A program made the translations under genes and the position numbers. 32,027 nt of DNA, taken from IMG/VR virus record IMGVR_UViG_3300008217_000038, positions 1-32,027 of that record; one strand, given 5' to 3'. Shown here piece by piece: positions 29,898 through 32,027 of this stretch. This stretch comes from a virus. The notes beneath the pieces are model-generated. The model saw only the letters and a list, made by a program, of their open reading frames with translations, was not told the origin of the DNA and ran no database searches. The first letter of the stretch is position 1. Each line of letters begins with the position of its first letter.

Positions 29898-32027
29898 AAA
29901 AAGCATTAACTCCTCTACCTGATATGGTTGGTGAAGAAGCCGTCGGGGAAGAGCTTGAGATTGAAATTGTTAATCCTGATATGGTTACTCTTGATGATGG
30001 TAGTGTTGAAGTAACGCTTATCCCCGGTGAGGACACCAAGGATGGTTCTTTTGAAGATAATATTGCTGACACCTTAGAAGAAACTGAATTACAGAACCTC
30101 GCTAATGAAGTTATAGGACTAGTTGATGCCGATGTCGATTCCCGCAAGGATTGGGCTGATACTTTTGTTAAAGGACTTGATGTTCTCGGGTTTAAATATG
30201 AAGAACGGACAGATCCGTGGGATGGCGCGTGTGGGGTGTATTCTACTATCCTTGCTGAAGCGGCTATTCGTTTTCAAGCGGAGACAATGAGTGAAACTTT
30301 TCCTGCTTCCGGGCCGGTGAAATGTAAAATACTCGGGGAAGAAACCAAGGAGAAGGAAGAAGCGGCTGATCGTGTCAAGGCGGATATGAATTATGAGTTA
30401 ACGGAACGTATGGTTGAATACCGTCCGGAACATGAGCGTATGCTTTATAGTTTAGGTCTTGCGGGGTCTGCTTTCAAGAAAGTTTATTTTGATCCTACTA
30501 TAGATCGTCAAATCGCTGTTTATGTTCCTGCTGAAGATGTCATTGTACCTTACGGCGCGTCTCATATAGAGAGTGCGGAACGTGTTACACACATTATGCG
30601 TAAGACTAAGAATGATCTGAAAAAACTTCAGGTAAACGGGTTTTACCGGGATATAGAACTTGATGACCCGCAACCTTTTCATACGGATATAGAAGAACGT
30701 AAAGCAGAAGAGGGGGGTTTTTCCGTAACGGATGATGATCGTTATGCAATATATGAAATACATGCTGACTTAATTATTGAAGGAATTGATGATTCTGAGG
30801 AAGAGATAGCAAAACCGTATGTAGTTACTATAGAACGTGGTACTTCCGAGGTGTTGGCTATACGTCGAAACTGGAATCCTGATGACCCCCTTATGTTAAA
30901 GCGTCAGCATTTTGTACATTATGTATATGTACCGGGGTTCGGATTTTATGGTTTGGGCCTTATTCATATTATAGGAGGTTATGCTAAGGCTGGAACGAGC
31001 CTTATTCGCCAGCTTGTCGATGCTGGCACTCTGTCGAATTTACCGGGGGGTATAAAAGCCCGTGGTCTCAGAATAAAAGGGGATGATACTCCGATAGAGC
31101 CGGGGGAATGGCGTGATGTAGATGTGCCGTCAGGGAGTATACGTGATAATATTTTACCCCTCCCGTATAAAGAACCGAGTCAAACACTTCTGGCGTTGCT
31201 TAATCAAATCACGACTGAAGGGCGTCGTCTCGGGGCTATCAGTGATATGAACATTTCTGATATGTCGGCCAATGCTCCTGTGGGTACAACATTGGCATTA
31301 CTTGAACGTACTCTTAAACCTATGGCCGCAGTACAGGCCCGTGTTCATTACGCGATGAAACAGGAGTTCAAACTTCTTAAAGCAATAATGGCCGAATATG
31401 CGTCTGAAAAATATGATTACGAGCCGCTTCGCGGGGAAGTATGTGCGCGGAAAGAAGATTACGAGACTACCGATGTAATTCCTGTAAGTGATCCTAATAG
31501 TTCTACTATGGCGCAGCGGGTTGTACAGTATCAGGCTGTGCTCCAGATGGCTCAATCTGCACCCCAGATATATAACCTGCCCCAATTACATAGGCAGATG
31601 ATAGAAGTATTAGGTATCAAGAACGCAGATAAACTTGTTCCCACAAAAGATGATATAGTTCCCACAGATCCTGTGAGCGAAAATATGAATGCGCTTATTG
31701 GAAAACCGATGAAAGCATTTATATATCAGGATCAAGATGCTCATATCGGAGCACATATGGCGTTTATGCAGGACCCGCAAGTTGCCCAGTTGATAGGACA
31801 GAATCCACAGGCGCAACAGATCATGACATCATTGCAAGCACATATCGCAGAGCATTTGGGATTTAATTACCGTAAACAGATCGAAGAGAAACTTGGTGTT
31901 CCGCTTCCACCACCAGATCAGCAATTATCTGAAGAAGTTGAAGTTAATCTTGCACGACTTGTTGCAGATGCAGGTAAACAACTTACACAGGCACACCAGC
32001 AAGAGGCAGCGCAGAGAGAGGCAAAAC
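29888..32027 (+). CDS. Portal protein (3' partial)
   Basis: The ATG at 29888 overlaps the stop of the previous gene, and the frame stays open to the window end (713 codons visible). The N-terminus is acidic. The core has DPWDGACGVYSTILAEAAIRFQAE, in part, GFGFYGLGLIH and a helical stem region (APVGTTLALLERTLKP), as in large podovirus-type portals. The C-terminal part is rich in Gln and Ala, as often seen in portal barrels. It forms the ring through which DNA is packaged. The length beyond 713 residues cannot be seen. Confidence 0.82.
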   Translation, partial: MAIEKALTPLPDMVGEEAVGEELEIEIVNPDMVTLDDGSVEVTLIPGEDTKDGSFEDNIADTLEETELQNLANEVIGLVDADVDSRKDWADTFVKGLDVLGFKYEERTDPWDGACGVYSTILAEAAIRFQAETMSETFPASGPVKCKILGEETKEKEEAADRVKADMNYELTERMVEYRPEHERMLYSLGLAGSAFKKVYFDPTIDRQIAVYVPAEDVIVPYGASHIESAERVTHIMRKTKNDLKKLQVNGFYRDIELDDPQPFHTDIEERKAEEGGFSVTDDDRYAIYEIHADLIIEGIDDSEEEIAKPYVVTIERGTSEVLAIRRNWNPDDPLMLKRQHFVHYVYVPGFGFYGLGLIHIIGGYAKAGTSLIRQLVDAGTLSNLPGGIKARGLRIKGDDTPIEPGEWRDVDVPSGSIRDNILPLPYKEPSQTLLALLNQITTEGRRLGAISDMNISDMSANAPVGTTLALLERTLKPMAAVQARVHYAMKQEFKLLKAIMAEYASEKYDYEPLRGEVCARKEDYETTDVIPVSDPNSSTMAQRVVQYQAVLQMAQSAPQIYNLPQLHRQMIEVLGIKNADKLVPTKDDIVPTDPVSENMNALIGKPMKAFIYQDQDAHIGAHMAFMQDPQVAQLIGQNPQAQQIMTSLQAHIAEHLGFNYRKQIEEKLGVPLPPPDQQLSEEVEVNLARLVADAGKQLTQAHQQEAAQREAK

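Overview
The window is part of a tailed double-stranded DNA phage genome (Caudoviricetes). This rests on a large and small terminase subunit, a portal protein, a large virion-type protein, a holin candidate, a peptidoglycan hydrolase and a phage replication set (family A DNA polymerase, primase-helicase, single-strand binding protein, SNF2 helicase, several PD-(D/E)XK nucleases). The set resembles podoviruses of marine bacteria of the HMO-2011 kind, but that placement is from memory of gene content and was not tested. No integrase, tRNA, rRNA, CRISPR array or insertion sequence was recognised.

Layout. 1-4418 (+) is the 3' part of a very large virion or ejection protein with an HExxH motif. 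At 4419-4448 a terminator ends the leftward module. From about 4.5 to 26.45 kb every gene is on the minus strand. Reading in the direction of transcription: a PD-(D/E)XK nuclease (26.45 kb); a paralogous pair of lysine-rich proteins (25.8 and 24.3 kb) with small unknown and membrane genes between them; an 860-base non-coding region with iterons that looks like a replication origin (about 23.0-23.7 kb); a possible DUF3150-like protein, a small membrane protein, a MoxR-type AAA+ ATPase and a protein with an HExxH motif plus a VWA domain (22.9-19.3 kb); a SleB-type cell wall hydrolase; unrecognised genes (18.9-16.4 kb); and the replication and recombination block (16.3-4.5 kb). From 26.55 kb the plus strand starts the late module: small terminase, large terminase, holin candidate, metallopeptidase and portal (cut by the window end).

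How it works together. Many genes of the leftward operons overlap as ATGA or TAATG, so they are translationally coupled. The replication block has a primase-helicase, SSB, family A polymerase and helicase, with three PD-(D/E)XK nucleases for recombination or end processing. The MoxR, VWA/HExxH and DUF3150-like genes probably form one chaperone or remodelling machine.

The most unusual feature is a dense set of repeats confined to 15.8-24.6 kb. There are eleven copies of a palindrome with arms GTTAGGGA and TCCCTAAC at gene junctions, four copies of a 30-base bipartite element, a 59-base direct repeat, a duplicated 47-base terminator cassette, and AATGTTCT iterons in opposed orientation around an AT-rich core. 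They suggest a phage-specific regulatory or replication system that the genes alone do not explain.
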